Shown here: one piece after another, positions 55,094 to 63,576 of the stretch | How the letters are laid out: the number at the start of each line of letters is the position of its first letter | Numbering within the stretch: the first letter of the stretch is position 1 | Source of the DNA: Allocoleopsis franciscana PCC 7113 | GTDB lineage: Bacteria > Cyanobacteriota > Cyanobacteriia > Cyanobacteriales > Coleofasciculaceae | Direction of reading: 5' to 3' | Assembly (NCBI RefSeq): GCF_000317515.1 | Contig: NC_019738.1 | Coordinates: 6,288,001-6,352,000, forward strand | DNA: 64,000 bases | The notes under the pieces: generated by a model | Database searches by the model: none | What the model saw: only the letters and a program-made list of their open reading frames with translations | Told to the model about the DNA's origin: nothing | Made by a program: the position numbers and the translations under genes

Positions 55094-55962
55094 CAGTTAC
55101 CCTAAAGGCTTGGAGTGCTAATGCTGGAAATGCACTTGGGCGATTTTTGCAATCGACATCGGGCAAGATTGGTTTATTTCTGGCGATCGCAATTATACTC
55201 CTAGCGCTACTCGCTCCAGTTTTGCACCCTTATGACCCCTCGACAGACCGAAATTACCTAACGCGGTTGAAACCTCCCAGTGCTCAACATTGGTGGGGTA
55301 CGGATGGTTTGGGGCGAGATGTATTGATACTGGTATGGTATGGGCTGCGGACTTCACTGTCTGTGGGTTTAGTCTCGGTACTGCTGGGATTAACAATTGG
55401 GGTGTTGCTAGGATTGGTGGCTGGATACTTCCGAGGATGGCTAGAGACGGCAATTGGTTGGTTGACGGATATCCTGTTAGCCTTTCCTTCGATTTTATTA
55501 GCGATCGCCGTCGTTACCATCACAGGCCCTAGTTTACCCAGTGTGATGATTGCTGTTGGTGTTGTGCAAGTGCCAATTTTCATCCGGCTGACGCGCAGCA
55601 TGGTGCTATCCTTACGCGAGCAAGAGTTTGTCCAAACTGTGATTGCGTTTGGGGCGACACCCGCCCGAATAATTTTCCGCCATATCTTACCCGCTAGCCT
55701 TGCACCCATCGTAGTACAAGCCACTCTATCGATTGGGACGGCAACTTTAGAAGCGGCAGGTTTAGGATTTTTGGGTTTGGGTGCTCAACCACCTACGCCA
55801 GAGTTAGGAACCATGCTATCGGATGCTTTTAAAAATGGCTATTCTCTCTCTGCCCCTTGGACAGTCCTGTTTCCGGGTTTGATGATTACGCTGATGGTTT
55901 TAGCTTTTAACCTTTTGGGGGATGGGTTACGCGATGCTCTTGACCCACGAGAAGGTTATTAA
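55090..55962 (+). CDS. ABC transporter permease, DppC/OppC type
   Basis: The 290-residue product starts with a cytoplasmic tail and one helix (KIGLFLAIAIILLALLAPVL), then HPYDPSTDRNYLTRLKPPSA, HWWGTDGLGRDVL, and five further spans with the EAA loop EQEFVQTVIAFGATPARIIF and RHILPAS. It pairs with the DppB-type product. Translation is coupled by the 4-bp overlap. No dppD/dppF ATPase genes follow in the window, so the ATPases must be elsewhere. Confidence 0.93.
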   Translation: MTVTLKAWSANAGNALGRFLQSTSGKIGLFLAIAIILLALLAPVLHPYDPSTDRNYLTRLKPPSAQHWWGTDGLGRDVLILVWYGLRTSLSVGLVSVLLGLTIGVLLGLVAGYFRGWLETAIGWLTDILLAFPSILLAIAVVTITGPSLPSVMIAVGVVQVPIFIRLTRSMVLSLREQEFVQTVIAFGATPARIIFRHILPASLAPIVVQATLSIGTATLEAAGLGFLGLGAQPPTPELGTMLSDAFKNGYSLSAPWTVLFPGLMITLMVLAFNLLGDGLRDALDPREGY

Positions 55963-56212
55963 ACCTAAATTACTTACTCCGTCAAGTATCAAAGTACGTA
56001 ATTTCTGGTAGCCGGAAATTAGTAATCAGCTTTCTATTTTTTCCTCTTCCTCAGTTTTGAAAAAACTCACTCAATTGATTCCAAAACCCTTGTAAGTCTC
56101 CTTGCAGAACACATTTTAGCTGGGAAATAACGGGGTGTGTAAAGAAGAATACTTCTTCTCAATTTTTAGTCAGTTGTCAGTTCATTCTTTCGAGCCATAT
56201 CTTTAGATAGAG

Positions 56213-56333
56213 GAGAAGTTCTGACTACAGTAGTACACTATCGACATGGCAAGTGTTAAGTTACCCAGCACATTGCTACTGACAGGACATCAAGCCTTAA
56301 GCCTCTACTGATAACTTAGTAGGGGCTTTTTTT
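56213..56333 (+). ncRNA. Candidate small RNA
   Basis: A hairpin (GCAA-GTG ... CAC-A-TTGC, near 56249-56276) is followed by a terminator: stem AAGCC-T-CTACT and AGTAG-GGGCTT, then a T8 run near 56325-56332. No coding frame ends just upstream on this strand; dppC stops about 250 bases earlier. Spacing suits a roughly 120-nt transcript. The 5' end is a guess and no known family is recognised. Confidence 0.35.
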
Positions 56334-56334
56334 T
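56293..56334 (+). terminator. Intrinsic terminator
   Basis: AAGCCTCTACT and AGTAGGGGCTT form a stem around GATAACTT, directly followed by eight T residues. It could end a small RNA or the dppBC transcript. Confidence 0.8.
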
Positions 56335-56519
56335 ATGCTTATTTTTTCATAAAATTACCCCCGCTCTTGGGGAGCAGGGGTAGGGCTTACCGACAGGACA
56401 GCAAGCTCCATTACCAGCTTAAAATTATTTTAAGAATATATCGCCTACTAGAAGATGTATGCCTCATGACTGACATACTTGACACCTATTGATTGAATTG
56501 AATGAACCGCGCCCAAGCT

Positions 56520-56999
56520 TTAATTCAAGACTTTAATGCCAAACGTTTGCTCAGCCAGATGAGCCACAACTGCAACTAACTCATCAGGCTCAATTGGCTT
56601 CGGCAAGTGTACATGAAATCCGGCAGCAAGCGAACGAATCTGTTCTTCTTTTGCAGCGTAAGCCGTCAAAGCAATAGCTGGTATGAGTCCTCCCTGGTTA
56701 GGGGAGAGGGTTCTGATTTGCTGAATCAGCCAATATCCATCCTCAAATGGCATGGCTATATCACTGATGAGAACATCGGGTTTAAAGGGTGCCTTCCTGT
56801 AGCCTGTGCTTTGCTTCATCACCTTGAAGGCTTCCCTGGCTGATGTGACAGTTACCACCTGTGTCTTATAGTCTTCGAGAATTATTCGCACTAGCTCGAG
56901 ACTGTCTTCATTGTCATCAACTACCAATACTTGCAAGTTTTCGAGAATTTTAAATCTATCTTCCTCAAGATGCCAATTGTCACAAGTATTTGAAATCAT
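56520..56999 (-). CDS. Single-domain response regulator
   Basis: The 159-residue product is one receiver domain: acidic pocket VLVVDDNEDS (residues 24-33), phospho-acceptor D80 in VLISDIAMPFEDG, Thr in PAIALTAYA, and Lys in HLPKPIEP. The 20-residue N-terminal extension is unlike the family. It lacks an output domain, like receivers that act in phosphorelays with hybrid kinases. No kinase gene is adjacent; the orphan kinase at 8491 is only one possible partner among many. Confidence 0.93.
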   Translation of the reverse strand: MISNTCDNWHLEEDRFKILENLQVLVVDDNEDSLELVRIILEDYKTQVVTVTSAREAFKVMKQSTGYRKAPFKPDVLISDIAMPFEDGYWLIQQIRTLSPNQGGLIPAIALTAYAAKEEQIRSLAAGFHVHLPKPIEPDELVAVVAHLAEQTFGIKVLN

Positions 57000-57040
57000 A
57001 GTGTTATCTCCTTAGTTGGAGGGTCAATTAGGGAGAAAGT

Positions 57041-57078
57041 CCTTCTAGAGAAATGGCGGCAACCGTCTCTCTAGAAGG
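57041..57078 (-). terminator. Hairpin after devA
   Basis: CCTTCTAGAGA (57041-57051) pairs with TCTCTAGAAGG (57068-57078), an 11-bp perfect stem. It lies 110 bp downstream of the devA stop on the minus strand; only a weak T-rich stretch (ACTTTCTCC) follows. Confidence 0.55.
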
Positions 57079-57188
57079 CAGATTGCTCATTCTTTCATTT
57101 AATCAGGCTGGTCTAACTCCAGTCTTATGCCCTCAGACATAGTACGGATAGGGATGAACTCAAAGCCAGATTTGCAGGAAAAATCGGT

Positions 57189-57935
57189 TTAGCTTGACTG
57201 GAGAACTTTCGTTGCGTCATCCTCTATCAAACGACCATCTTCCATATAAACCAGTCGGTCAGCAATATCGAGAATACGATTATCATGAGTGACAAGCAGA
57301 ATAGTGCAACCCTGTTCTTTGGCTAAACGCTGCATAATTTCAACGACATCTCGACCCGATTTCTTGTCGAGTGCCGCAGTGGGTTCATCGGCTAAAACAA
57401 TCTTGGGATGGCTGACTAAAGCACGAGCAATCGCTACCCGTTGCTTCTGTCCTCCTGATAAATTTTCAGGATAATAATTCGTGTGATTTCCCAAGCCAAC
57501 CTGTTCTAAAATTGCTGTTGCTTTAGCATTCATGTCCTGATTCAGCATTTCGTCGTGGAGTTCTAACGACATCCGCACATTTTGTTTAGCCGTCAAAAAG
57601 CTCATCAAATTATGGGCTTGAAAAATATAGCCAATTTGCCTTCGGACTTTCGTTAACTGTGGTTTACTCGCTCCACTCATCTCCTGTCCGAGAATCTTCA
57701 GGCTGCCTTCTTGAGCAGAACGTAATCCGCCTAGCAAGGTCAATAACGTTGTTTTGCCTGACCCAGACGGCCCAGTCATAATCACAATCTCCCCGGAATA
57801 AATTTCTAGATTAATATCAAATAAAGCTTGTTTACGCAGTGCACCTTTCCCAAAGTAATGGTTGACTTGGTGGACGGTAATAACAGGTTCGGTACTCAGC
57901 CGTGAGTTAGATAAGGGAGAATTAATAGCTTCCAT
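57189..57935 (-). CDS. devA: DevA-type ABC exporter ATPase
   Basis: About 248 residues from the ATG at 57935; a start at 57968 overlapping devC is also open. Motifs are Walker A GPSGSGKTT, Q-loop IFQAHNL, signature LSGGQKQRVAIARAL, Walker B IVLADEPTAALD and the switch His in LLVTHDNRIL. It powers the DevC permease with the DevB adaptor. DevBCA-type exporters of cyanobacteria work with TolC to export glycolipids or other compounds; this set has a TetR regulator and so may be drug- or stress-responsive. Confidence 0.93.
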   Translation of the reverse strand: MEAINSPLSNSRLSTEPVITVHQVNHYFGKGALRKQALFDINLEIYSGEIVIMTGPSGSGKTTLLTLLGGLRSAQEGSLKILGQEMSGASKPQLTKVRRQIGYIFQAHNLMSFLTAKQNVRMSLELHDEMLNQDMNAKATAILEQVGLGNHTNYYPENLSGGQKQRVAIARALVSHPKIVLADEPTAALDKKSGRDVVEIMQRLAKEQGCTILLVTHDNRILDIADRLVYMEDGRLIEDDATKVLQSS

Positions 57936-57957
57936 ATACTTATGTTTGAAACATATA

Positions 57958-59121
57958 CTAAAACACATCAGCAGGGTCAGCCGATTGTAGTTTTCGCATA
58001 GAAATTACGCCAGAAATCACACACATAACAATCGTGAGGATCAGGACTAATATGGCTCGTGACAGCTTCATCCCAATGGGTAAAAGGGTAGCCGTATACG
58101 CAATCTGAAATAGACCCATCGCCAGCAAGAAACCTGGAATATAACCCAACACAGCGAGGAGTAATGCCTCTTGCATCAAAACACCGAGGAAATAGCGATC
58201 GCTATACCCCATGGCTTTCAACGTAGCGTATTCAGGGAGGTGATCGGACACATCAGAATAGAGAATTTGATAGACAATAACTACACCGACAATGAATCCT
58301 ACAACTACACCCAAGCCGAAAATAAAGCCAATTCCACCACTTTGCCAGTAATCAATTTCAATCTGGGCAAATTCTTGAGGAGTGAGGATTTTAATATCAT
58401 TGGGTAAAGTCGCAACGAGGCGCGATCGCACTTGCTCAATATCCGCGCCCGGTTTTAGATTAATCAAACCAACGGCAATTTGATTGGGGGGGTTATCAGG
58501 AAATAGTTTCAGAAACGTTGACTCACTGGTGATAATATTCCCGTCTGCACCAAACGAAGCACCTAGGGTAAACAAATCAACAATCTGAATATTCTGTCCA
58601 TTTACCTGAGCTTCCAGCGTTTTTTCTTGTTTTAAAAGGTCTGCAATGGGGCCATATTCAGGTCGAGAAGCGCGGTCAAATAGAGCTTGATTTAATAGTT
58701 TAATTCGCTCCAAGTTTTGATTCACTTCGGGGAAATTAAAAGCCGGATTGGCGGGGTCAATGCCCCATACTAAGATGCCACGACTGAGACGTGTTTGGGA
58801 ATTTCGCCACTGGGCAATGTTAATGTATAACCCACGAACCGATTCAACTTTGTCATCACTTAAGGTTTGATAAAGTCGCTCTCTAGGAAAGTTTTTGATG
58901 TAGAACAGGGTTTGAAATTGGGGATTAATTAATACTAAATCTGCCTGAAGATTTTGGTGTGATTTTGTCGCACCGTCCAGTAACGCATCCAAAAAACCTA
59001 GTTGAATAAACATCAACATGTCGGCAAAGGCAATTCCTGCCAGTGCTACGGCGAGGCGTGTTCTTTCTCGACTGACTTGAAACCAAGCTAGAGGTGTTTT
59101 ACGAAACAGTTTGGGCAGCAT
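57958..59121 (-). CDS. devC: DevC-type ABC exporter permease
   Basis: The 387-residue product begins MLPKLFRKTPLAWFQVSRER and has a first helix (LAVALAGIAFADMLMFIQLGF), a large periplasmic region (about 45-265) and three C-terminal helices with YATLKAMGYSDRYFLGVLMQ. This is the FtsX/MacB-like DevC layout. It lies 71 bp downstream of devB, and its stop overlaps a possible early start of devA. Confidence 0.93.
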   Translation of the reverse strand: MLPKLFRKTPLAWFQVSRERTRLAVALAGIAFADMLMFIQLGFLDALLDGATKSHQNLQADLVLINPQFQTLFYIKNFPRERLYQTLSDDKVESVRGLYINIAQWRNSQTRLSRGILVWGIDPANPAFNFPEVNQNLERIKLLNQALFDRASRPEYGPIADLLKQEKTLEAQVNGQNIQIVDLFTLGASFGADGNIITSESTFLKLFPDNPPNQIAVGLINLKPGADIEQVRSRLVATLPNDIKILTPQEFAQIEIDYWQSGGIGFIFGLGVVVGFIVGVVIVYQILYSDVSDHLPEYATLKAMGYSDRYFLGVLMQEALLLAVLGYIPGFLLAMGLFQIAYTATLLPIGMKLSRAILVLILTIVMCVISGVISMRKLQSADPADVF

Positions 59122-59192
59122 AGTGAACTTACCTCATATCTGATTGAATATTGCTATATCAAACATTCGTTATAAATAATGGCATCGTATAT

Positions 59193-60374
59193 TTACTCTT
59201 GAATCGCCACCTGTACTTGTAAGTTAGTTAATCCTGCAACTCGCTGACTATGTTCAGGATTGAGATTGATTTTGACCTCTACCACTCGCCGATCAAGGTT
59301 TTCTCCTGGTTGATTGCTAAAAACATTTTGCCGACTGACTTGTAATCCAATTTCGCTCACAGTTCCTTGGAGTTCACCGGGAAAGGCTTGGCTGGTAATT
59401 ACAGCTTTTTGTCCTAACTTAACTTTGCCAATATCGGTTTGATAAACTTCAGCAACCACTGCCATCTGGGAGGTTTGTCCCAACTCGGCAATTCCTGATT
59501 CACTAATTTTTTCTCCAGGATGAGTGTGAATCTTTAAAATCTGTCCAACAATTGGGGCATGAATATAGGCTAAATTCAGTTCTGTTTGAGCGCGTTTGAC
59601 TTCGGTAACGGCTTGATCGACTTCGGTTTGAGCCGCTTGCACATCCACAGGGCGAACTTCAGTAATCTGGTTGAGGGTGGCTTTGGCTTGCTTGAGTTGC
59701 TCTTGCAATGTCTCTGCTGTTCGCTTTTGGGTGGCTGTTGCTTGGTTAACTTGAGCTTGAGCCGTTTCCAGGGTGAGGCGCTTGTTATCCAGGTTTGATG
59801 CCGATTCTGCACCTTCCCGGTACAGCATTTGAAAGCGGTTGTACTCCGCACGAGCATTGTTGAGTTCGGCTTGGTAACGTGCGATCGCCGCCGATTGAGT
59901 AGAAAATTCTCCCTCTAATTCGGCTTGTAATCGGGTAATTTCGGCTTTTTGAGCGGTAATTTTTCCGGTTTTTGCTCCTGATTTCACCTGGGCTAAGCGG
60001 GACTGAGCCACTCTCACTTGTTGTTTGGCTTGCTCTAAGGCAGATTGTAAGCGATCGCGGGAATCGAGAATCGCAATCACTTGTCCCTGCTGCACCTGAT
60101 CGCCCTGTTTGACTAAGACTTGAGCAACACGATCGCCATCCAAACTCACTGGCGCTGACAGGCGAATCACTTCACCCATCGGTTCGAGTCGTCCCAACGC
60201 TGTCACTTTTTTGATGATTGGAGTCTTTTCTATGGGTTGGGAGGGTTTGCGATCGCCAATCATACCGAACCGAGACGCGCCATAAAAAACCGTCGCACCT
60301 GTAACCGCAGTAGCCGCTATGATCAGTCCAATTAGCCACCGCTTGGATGGTTTTGATAATAATTGCGAACTCAT
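59193..60374 (-). CDS. devB: DevB-type membrane fusion protein (HlyD family)
   Basis: The 393-residue product has an N-terminal membrane anchor (about 13-32), a lipoyl-like half (VLVKQGDQVQQGQVIAILDS), a long coiled-coil hairpin (about 105-260, rich in Ala, Gln and Glu) and the second lipoyl half (YIHAPIVGQILKIHTHPGEKI-type, 255-275) plus a C-terminal beta domain (VRSQ-like QVSRQNVFSNQPGENLDRRV). It bridges the DevCA transporter to an outer-membrane TolC. Its ATG overlaps the tetR stop (ATGA), so the two are translationally coupled. Confidence 0.93.
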   Translation of the reverse strand: MSSQLLSKPSKRWLIGLIIAATAVTGATVFYGASRFGMIGDRKPSQPIEKTPIIKKVTALGRLEPMGEVIRLSAPVSLDGDRVAQVLVKQGDQVQQGQVIAILDSRDRLQSALEQAKQQVRVAQSRLAQVKSGAKTGKITAQKAEITRLQAELEGEFSTQSAAIARYQAELNNARAEYNRFQMLYREGAESASNLDNKRLTLETAQAQVNQATATQKRTAETLQEQLKQAKATLNQITEVRPVDVQAAQTEVDQAVTEVKRAQTELNLAYIHAPIVGQILKIHTHPGEKISESGIAELGQTSQMAVVAEVYQTDIGKVKLGQKAVITSQAFPGELQGTVSEIGLQVSRQNVFSNQPGENLDRRVVEVKINLNPEHSQRVAGLTNLQVQVAIQE

Positions 60375-60958
60375 GTTTGCTCCTGTTTTTGTTGTGGTTT
60401 CAAGTACAGCGTTAGCATTTTCCTCAACAGTTCAGCTTGTTCTTCGATGGGTACCACGTCTCCCTCGAATAGTCGAACTAAGAGTAGACCCATCAGCACA
60501 CTGAGACTAAAGTTGATCAGGGCGCGGTCTTGGATGCCCAAAAGTTCAGTCATCAACTGTCTACTTTCCTCAAACATCTGTTTGAGTGTCTCGTTGTTAA
60601 TTACCTCTTCTCGGTCTTGCTGTTGGTAAAAATCAACTCCGACTAAGATTTGCTTGTGGATGTAGTCTTCATGTTGAGCATGGAAGGCAAATAAGGCTTT
60701 AATTCGCTCTTCCAGTGTTTCGGCGTTTTCGAGTGCAGTTGCGATCGCTTGATTGTCTTGTCGAGTTTGCTCCTCTACCAATTGCCAAAACAGCTCTTTT
60801 TTACTCGGAAAATAGTGATATAGGGTTCCTGTGGAAACCCCCAGTCCCTTGGCAATCTCCCGCATGGTAATCGAGGCATAACCCTTCTGTGCAAATAAAT
60901 CGAAGCACTTGATCAGAAGTTCTTTGCGGTATTGATCGTGGTCAACAATCTTCGGCAT
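60371..60958 (-). CDS. TetR/AcrR-family transcriptional regulator
   Basis: About 195 residues from the ATG at 60958 (MPKIVDHDQYRKELLIKCFD). The N-terminal helix-turn-helix is clear: DLFAQKGYASITMREIAKGLGVSTGTLYHYFPSKKELF (residues about 20-57). The helical C-domain is a ligand pocket of unknown specificity. Two 20-bp palindromes lie upstream, one only 15 bases from the start, so it should repress its own operon, tetR-devB-devC-devA. Confidence 0.93.
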   Translation of the reverse strand: MPKIVDHDQYRKELLIKCFDLFAQKGYASITMREIAKGLGVSTGTLYHYFPSKKELFWQLVEEQTRQDNQAIATALENAETLEERIKALFAFHAQHEDYIHKQILVGVDFYQQQDREEVINNETLKQMFEESRQLMTELLGIQDRALINFSLSVLMGLLLVRLFEGDVVPIEEQAELLRKMLTLYLKPQQKQEQT

Positions 60959-60972
60959 GGTCAGGATTGCTT

Positions 60973-60992
60973 TATATCGAACGTCCGATATA
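60973..60992. promoter_or_regulatory. Operator 1 upstream of the tetR-devBCA operon
   Basis: TATATCGAACGTCCGATATA is a near-perfect 20-bp palindrome 15 bases before the regulator start. It shares its sequence with operator 2, 71 bp away. Confidence 0.85.
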
Positions 60993-61043
60993 TTATAAGA
61001 CACCTACCGTTAGCCTAAGATTGTTCGTCTTGGGCGCTTTGTT

Positions 61044-61063
61044 TATATCGAACGGTTGATATA
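61044..61063. promoter_or_regulatory. Operator 2 upstream of the tetR-devBCA operon
   Basis: TATATCGAACGGTTGATATA repeats operator 1 with four differences. The 71-bp centre-to-centre spacing is close to seven helical turns, so repressors could sit on the same face of the DNA. Confidence 0.85.
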
Positions 61064-61170
61064 TTTATATCACAGCGTGTTTAGGTTGAGGAAGAGGCTT
61101 TGACCCAAATGGCGAATTCTTCCTTCATTGGTGAGTCAGAAGCCAACCATAGCCAAAATCCAAAATGGTA

Positions 61171-61563
61171 TTAACCGATAACCGCAATACATTCAATTTC
61201 GACCAACACATCCTTAGGCAAACGGGAAACCTGAACACAGGCACGCGCTGGGGCGGAGGCTTCGTCGAAGTATCGGGCATAAACTTGGTTCATGGCAGCA
61301 AAATCATTCATATCTGCCAGAAAGACCGATGTTTTCACGATGTCTTGAGTTGTCGCACCTGCTGCCGTCAGGATTGCTTCTAAATTCGCCATCACCTGTT
61401 CGGTTTGCTGGACGACATCATTGCCCCCCACAATCTCACCCGTTTTGGGGTCGAGGGGAATTTGACCGGCGACAAAAATTAATTGACCACTCGCGGCGAT
61501 CGCTTGATTATAAGGGCCAACGGGTGCAGGTGCGTTGTCGGTACGAATCACGTTTCGGGTCAT
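61171..61563 (-). CDS. RidA-family enamine/imine deaminase
   Basis: The 130-residue product is a typical RidA (YjgF/YER057c): [20 protein letters not shown], then [25 protein letters not shown] (in two parts about 50-77), and the Arg of [19 protein letters not shown], which binds the substrate carboxylate. RidA hydrolyses reactive 2-aminoacrylate-type enamines. It lies upstream of the tetR operon on the same strand, but the operators between suggest separate transcription. Confidence 0.95.
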   Translation of the reverse strand: MTRNVIRTDNAPAPVGPYNQAIAASGQLIFVAGQIPLDPKTGEIVGGNDVVQQTEQVMANLEAILTAAGATTQDIVKTSVFLADMNDFAAMNQVYARYFDEASAPARACVQVSRLPKDVLVEIECIAVIG

Positions 61564-61642
61564 AGTCTTGAGTCCAGGGAGGTCGATTCAGCAAATTGTC
61601 CCAAAAAACAATAGCAGTTATCGCCCACTTGTTCTAGTATGA

Positions 61643-61692
61643 TCGACCTCACCCCCCTAACCCCCCTCGCCTCTTAGGAGAGGGGGGAATCA
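61643..61692. repeat. GC-rich hairpin repeat
   Basis: CCCCCCT and AGGGGGG-type arms surround CGCCTCTTAGGAG (about 61655-61686), giving a strong stem. A similar C-tract hairpin is common as a dispersed repeat in cyanobacterial intergenic DNA. It abuts the 5' end of the DUF4926 remnant. Confidence 0.55.
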
Positions 61693-61725
61693 AGAAATCA
61701 AGAGGGTTTTGCTCTTACAGTCAAT

Positions 61726-61929
61726 TTGCCTGAATTCAATCTGTGGCGTGGGCAAGTGGGTACAGTTGTTGAAATTCTTGCCGATGGTAGGGCTTTTGAA
61801 GTTGAATTTAGCGATGCCTGCGGCGGGCTTCGCCTACGCACAGGACGCACTTACGAGTCTCTTGGTTTATGTCCAGAGCAAATTATGGTGCTGCATTTTG
61901 AGCCAATATCTGGTGATGTTGCAGCTTAA
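61726..61929 (+). pseudogene. DUF4926 gene, 5' truncated and carrying a repeat insertion
   Basis: The frame reads LPEFNLWRGQVGTVVEIL ... AFEVEFSD ... TGRTYESLGLCPEQIMVLHF, which is DUF4926. Open frame extends upstream as FALTVN but without a proper start, and about ten N-terminal residues are replaced by the GC hairpin repeat. Between FSD and TGRTY about eight extra residues (ACGGLRLR) come from a dispersed repeat at 61814-61840. A TTG at 61726 could start a 67-residue product, so residual function cannot be excluded. The usual partner gene (DUF6883-type) is not adjacent. Confidence 0.6.
61814..61840. repeat. Dispersed palindromic repeat inside a reading frame
   Basis: TGCCTGCGGCGGGCTTCGCC followed by TACGCA is a typical cyanobacterial GC-rich repeat. 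It is placed in-frame in the DUF4926 gene just after a GCGAT that would otherwise fit a HIP1 octamer. Similar GC-rich pieces occur at about 62015-62085. Confidence 0.65.
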
Positions 61930-62195
61930 CAAAATAAGGGGTGATAAGCCTACAGCATGGCTTCGCTTACCGCTTCTCGTGCGGCTTCAGCTTTGGGGGA
62001 GTGAACTTCGGGGAGGATGCGTTAGCGAAGCGAGGCGTTTATCTAACGTTCCCGAAGGGTAACACGCTACAAGCAAGAGTTTGTTGGTAGTTGTGGTTGT
62101 GAGTAAAAGTAGCAGTCAGTAGTTATGATACATGTAATAGCTTAAAAACAAGTATCAACTTTCTTATTTTTCTATCAATCATCAATTAATGATTT

Positions 62196-63575
62196 ATGCA
62201 TATCAATAAATTACATATTCAAAACTTTAGATGTTTGAAAAGAATTGATTTTAATTTTACACCTGATAATATAGTTGTAATAATTGGTATTAATGGAGCA
62301 GGTAAATCATCAGTATTAGATTGTATAGCTAGCCTTTTAATTCAACTCGAAACACGAATAATTAAAATTGAACCATTTGAATATTCTGAAATTGACAGTA
62401 TCAATATTAATCAAAAAATAAATAGTTTTTTGACAGTAGATGATATTAATGACAACGCTAAACAAGTTGATGTGTCTATTGAAATCTCAACCGATTTTAA
62501 TGACAGTATATCTTGGAAGGTCACAAGAAGTTTAATTGAGAAAGGCCTTGAAGGAGATTACAATCAATTAAATCATTATATTGAGTATCTGCGTCGAAAA
62601 TTAGAGTCAAATTCAAACTTTAATTTGCCTTTAATGATATATTATAGGACTCGTAGAATAACATTAGATTCTAAATCTAGAATAATATTAGATACTAAAT
62701 CTATTGATTTGGATAATTTAGATAGTAAAGTTTACCCATTCAAAATTAATCAATTGAGTGCTTACAGTGGAAGTTTCAATCCAGAAGTAAATAATTTTCA
62801 AAGGTTTTTTACTTGGTTCAGACAAGAGGAAGATTACGAAAATGAAATTCGGTTAAGAGAAGATGATAAGTATAGAAATCCAAATTTAGAGGTTATAAGA
62901 AAAGCTTTAGAAAGATTTCTAGAGGGATTTCCAAGCAGCCATTTTTCTAATCTGCGGGTAGTCAGGTCAACATCCCAGAGAAACCTGAATTTTAATCATA
63001 GTAGGATTCCCTCTTTTTTAACAATTACTAAGAATAATCAGGACTTTAAGTTAGAGCAACTCTCTGAAGGAGAAAAGATGCTTTTAATGTTGGTTACTGA
63101 CTTGGCAAGGCGTTTGTCAATTGCTAACCCAGGTTTGGGAGTTGAGGCTTTACATGGTAAAGGCATAGTTTTGATTGATGAAATAGATCTACATTTACAT
63201 CCTCAGTGGCAAAGAATGGTGATTCCTAGCCTGACGCAAACCTTTCCTAATTGTCAGTTTATAGTTACTACTCACTCTCCTCAAGTTTTGAGCAATGTTA
63301 AAAGAGAAAATGTCTTTATTTTAGAAGATTATAAACTAGTAGAGGTAACGCCTTATACTTACGGCAGAGATAGCAATTCAATTTTATATGAATTAATGGA
63401 TGTGAGCGCACGACCAAAGGAAGTTCAGGATAAAATTAATGCTTGTTTTGATTTGATAAATGAAGAAAAATTAGAAGAAGCAAAAAGTAAACTGCAAGAA
63501 CTAGCAGATTTACTGGGTGAATACGATTCCGAAATCGTTAGGGCTAAAACACTAATTAATTTTTTAACCGAGTAA
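62196..63575 (+). CDS. ptuA: Septu PtuA-like ATPase
   Basis: The 459-residue product is an SMC/ABC-like ATPase of the AAA_21/AAA_15 group: LHIQNFRCLKRIDFNF at the start, Walker A GINGAGKSS (about 32-40), a helical/charged insert (about 85-270), the signature-like LEQLSEGEKMLLML, Walker B GIVLIDEIDLHLHPQW and the His switch VTTHSPQVLSN. Directly after it (1 base gap) starts a gene for a TIGR02646-type HNH nuclease. This ATPase + HNH pair is the Septu anti-phage system. Both genes are AT-rich against their surroundings, which fits transfer. No reverse transcriptase is upstream, so a retron is not supported. Confidence 0.88.
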   Translation: MHINKLHIQNFRCLKRIDFNFTPDNIVVIIGINGAGKSSVLDCIASLLIQLETRIIKIEPFEYSEIDSININQKINSFLTVDDINDNAKQVDVSIEISTDFNDSISWKVTRSLIEKGLEGDYNQLNHYIEYLRRKLESNSNFNLPLMIYYRTRRITLDSKSRIILDTKSIDLDNLDSKVYPFKINQLSAYSGSFNPEVNNFQRFFTWFRQEEDYENEIRLREDDKYRNPNLEVIRKALERFLEGFPSSHFSNLRVVRSTSQRNLNFNHSRIPSFLTITKNNQDFKLEQLSEGEKMLLMLVTDLARRLSIANPGLGVEALHGKGIVLIDEIDLHLHPQWQRMVIPSLTQTFPNCQFIVTTHSPQVLSNVKRENVFILEDYKLVEVTPYTYGRDSNSILYELMDVSARPKEVQDKINACFDLINEEKLEEAKSKLQELADLLGEYDSEIVRAKTLINFLTE

Positions 63576-63576
63576 A

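Larger units (their letters stand above)
55963..56519. other. Gene-free region with candidate small RNA
   Basis: No protein frame is supportable in these 557 bases. The interval 56213-56333 ends in a good intrinsic terminator and may be a small RNA. A second hairpin (TACCCC-C-GCTC, GAGC-A-GGGGTA, near 56355-56381) follows, and a near-repeat ACAGGACA(T/G)CAAGC occurs at about 56283 and 56395. Confidence 0.5.
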
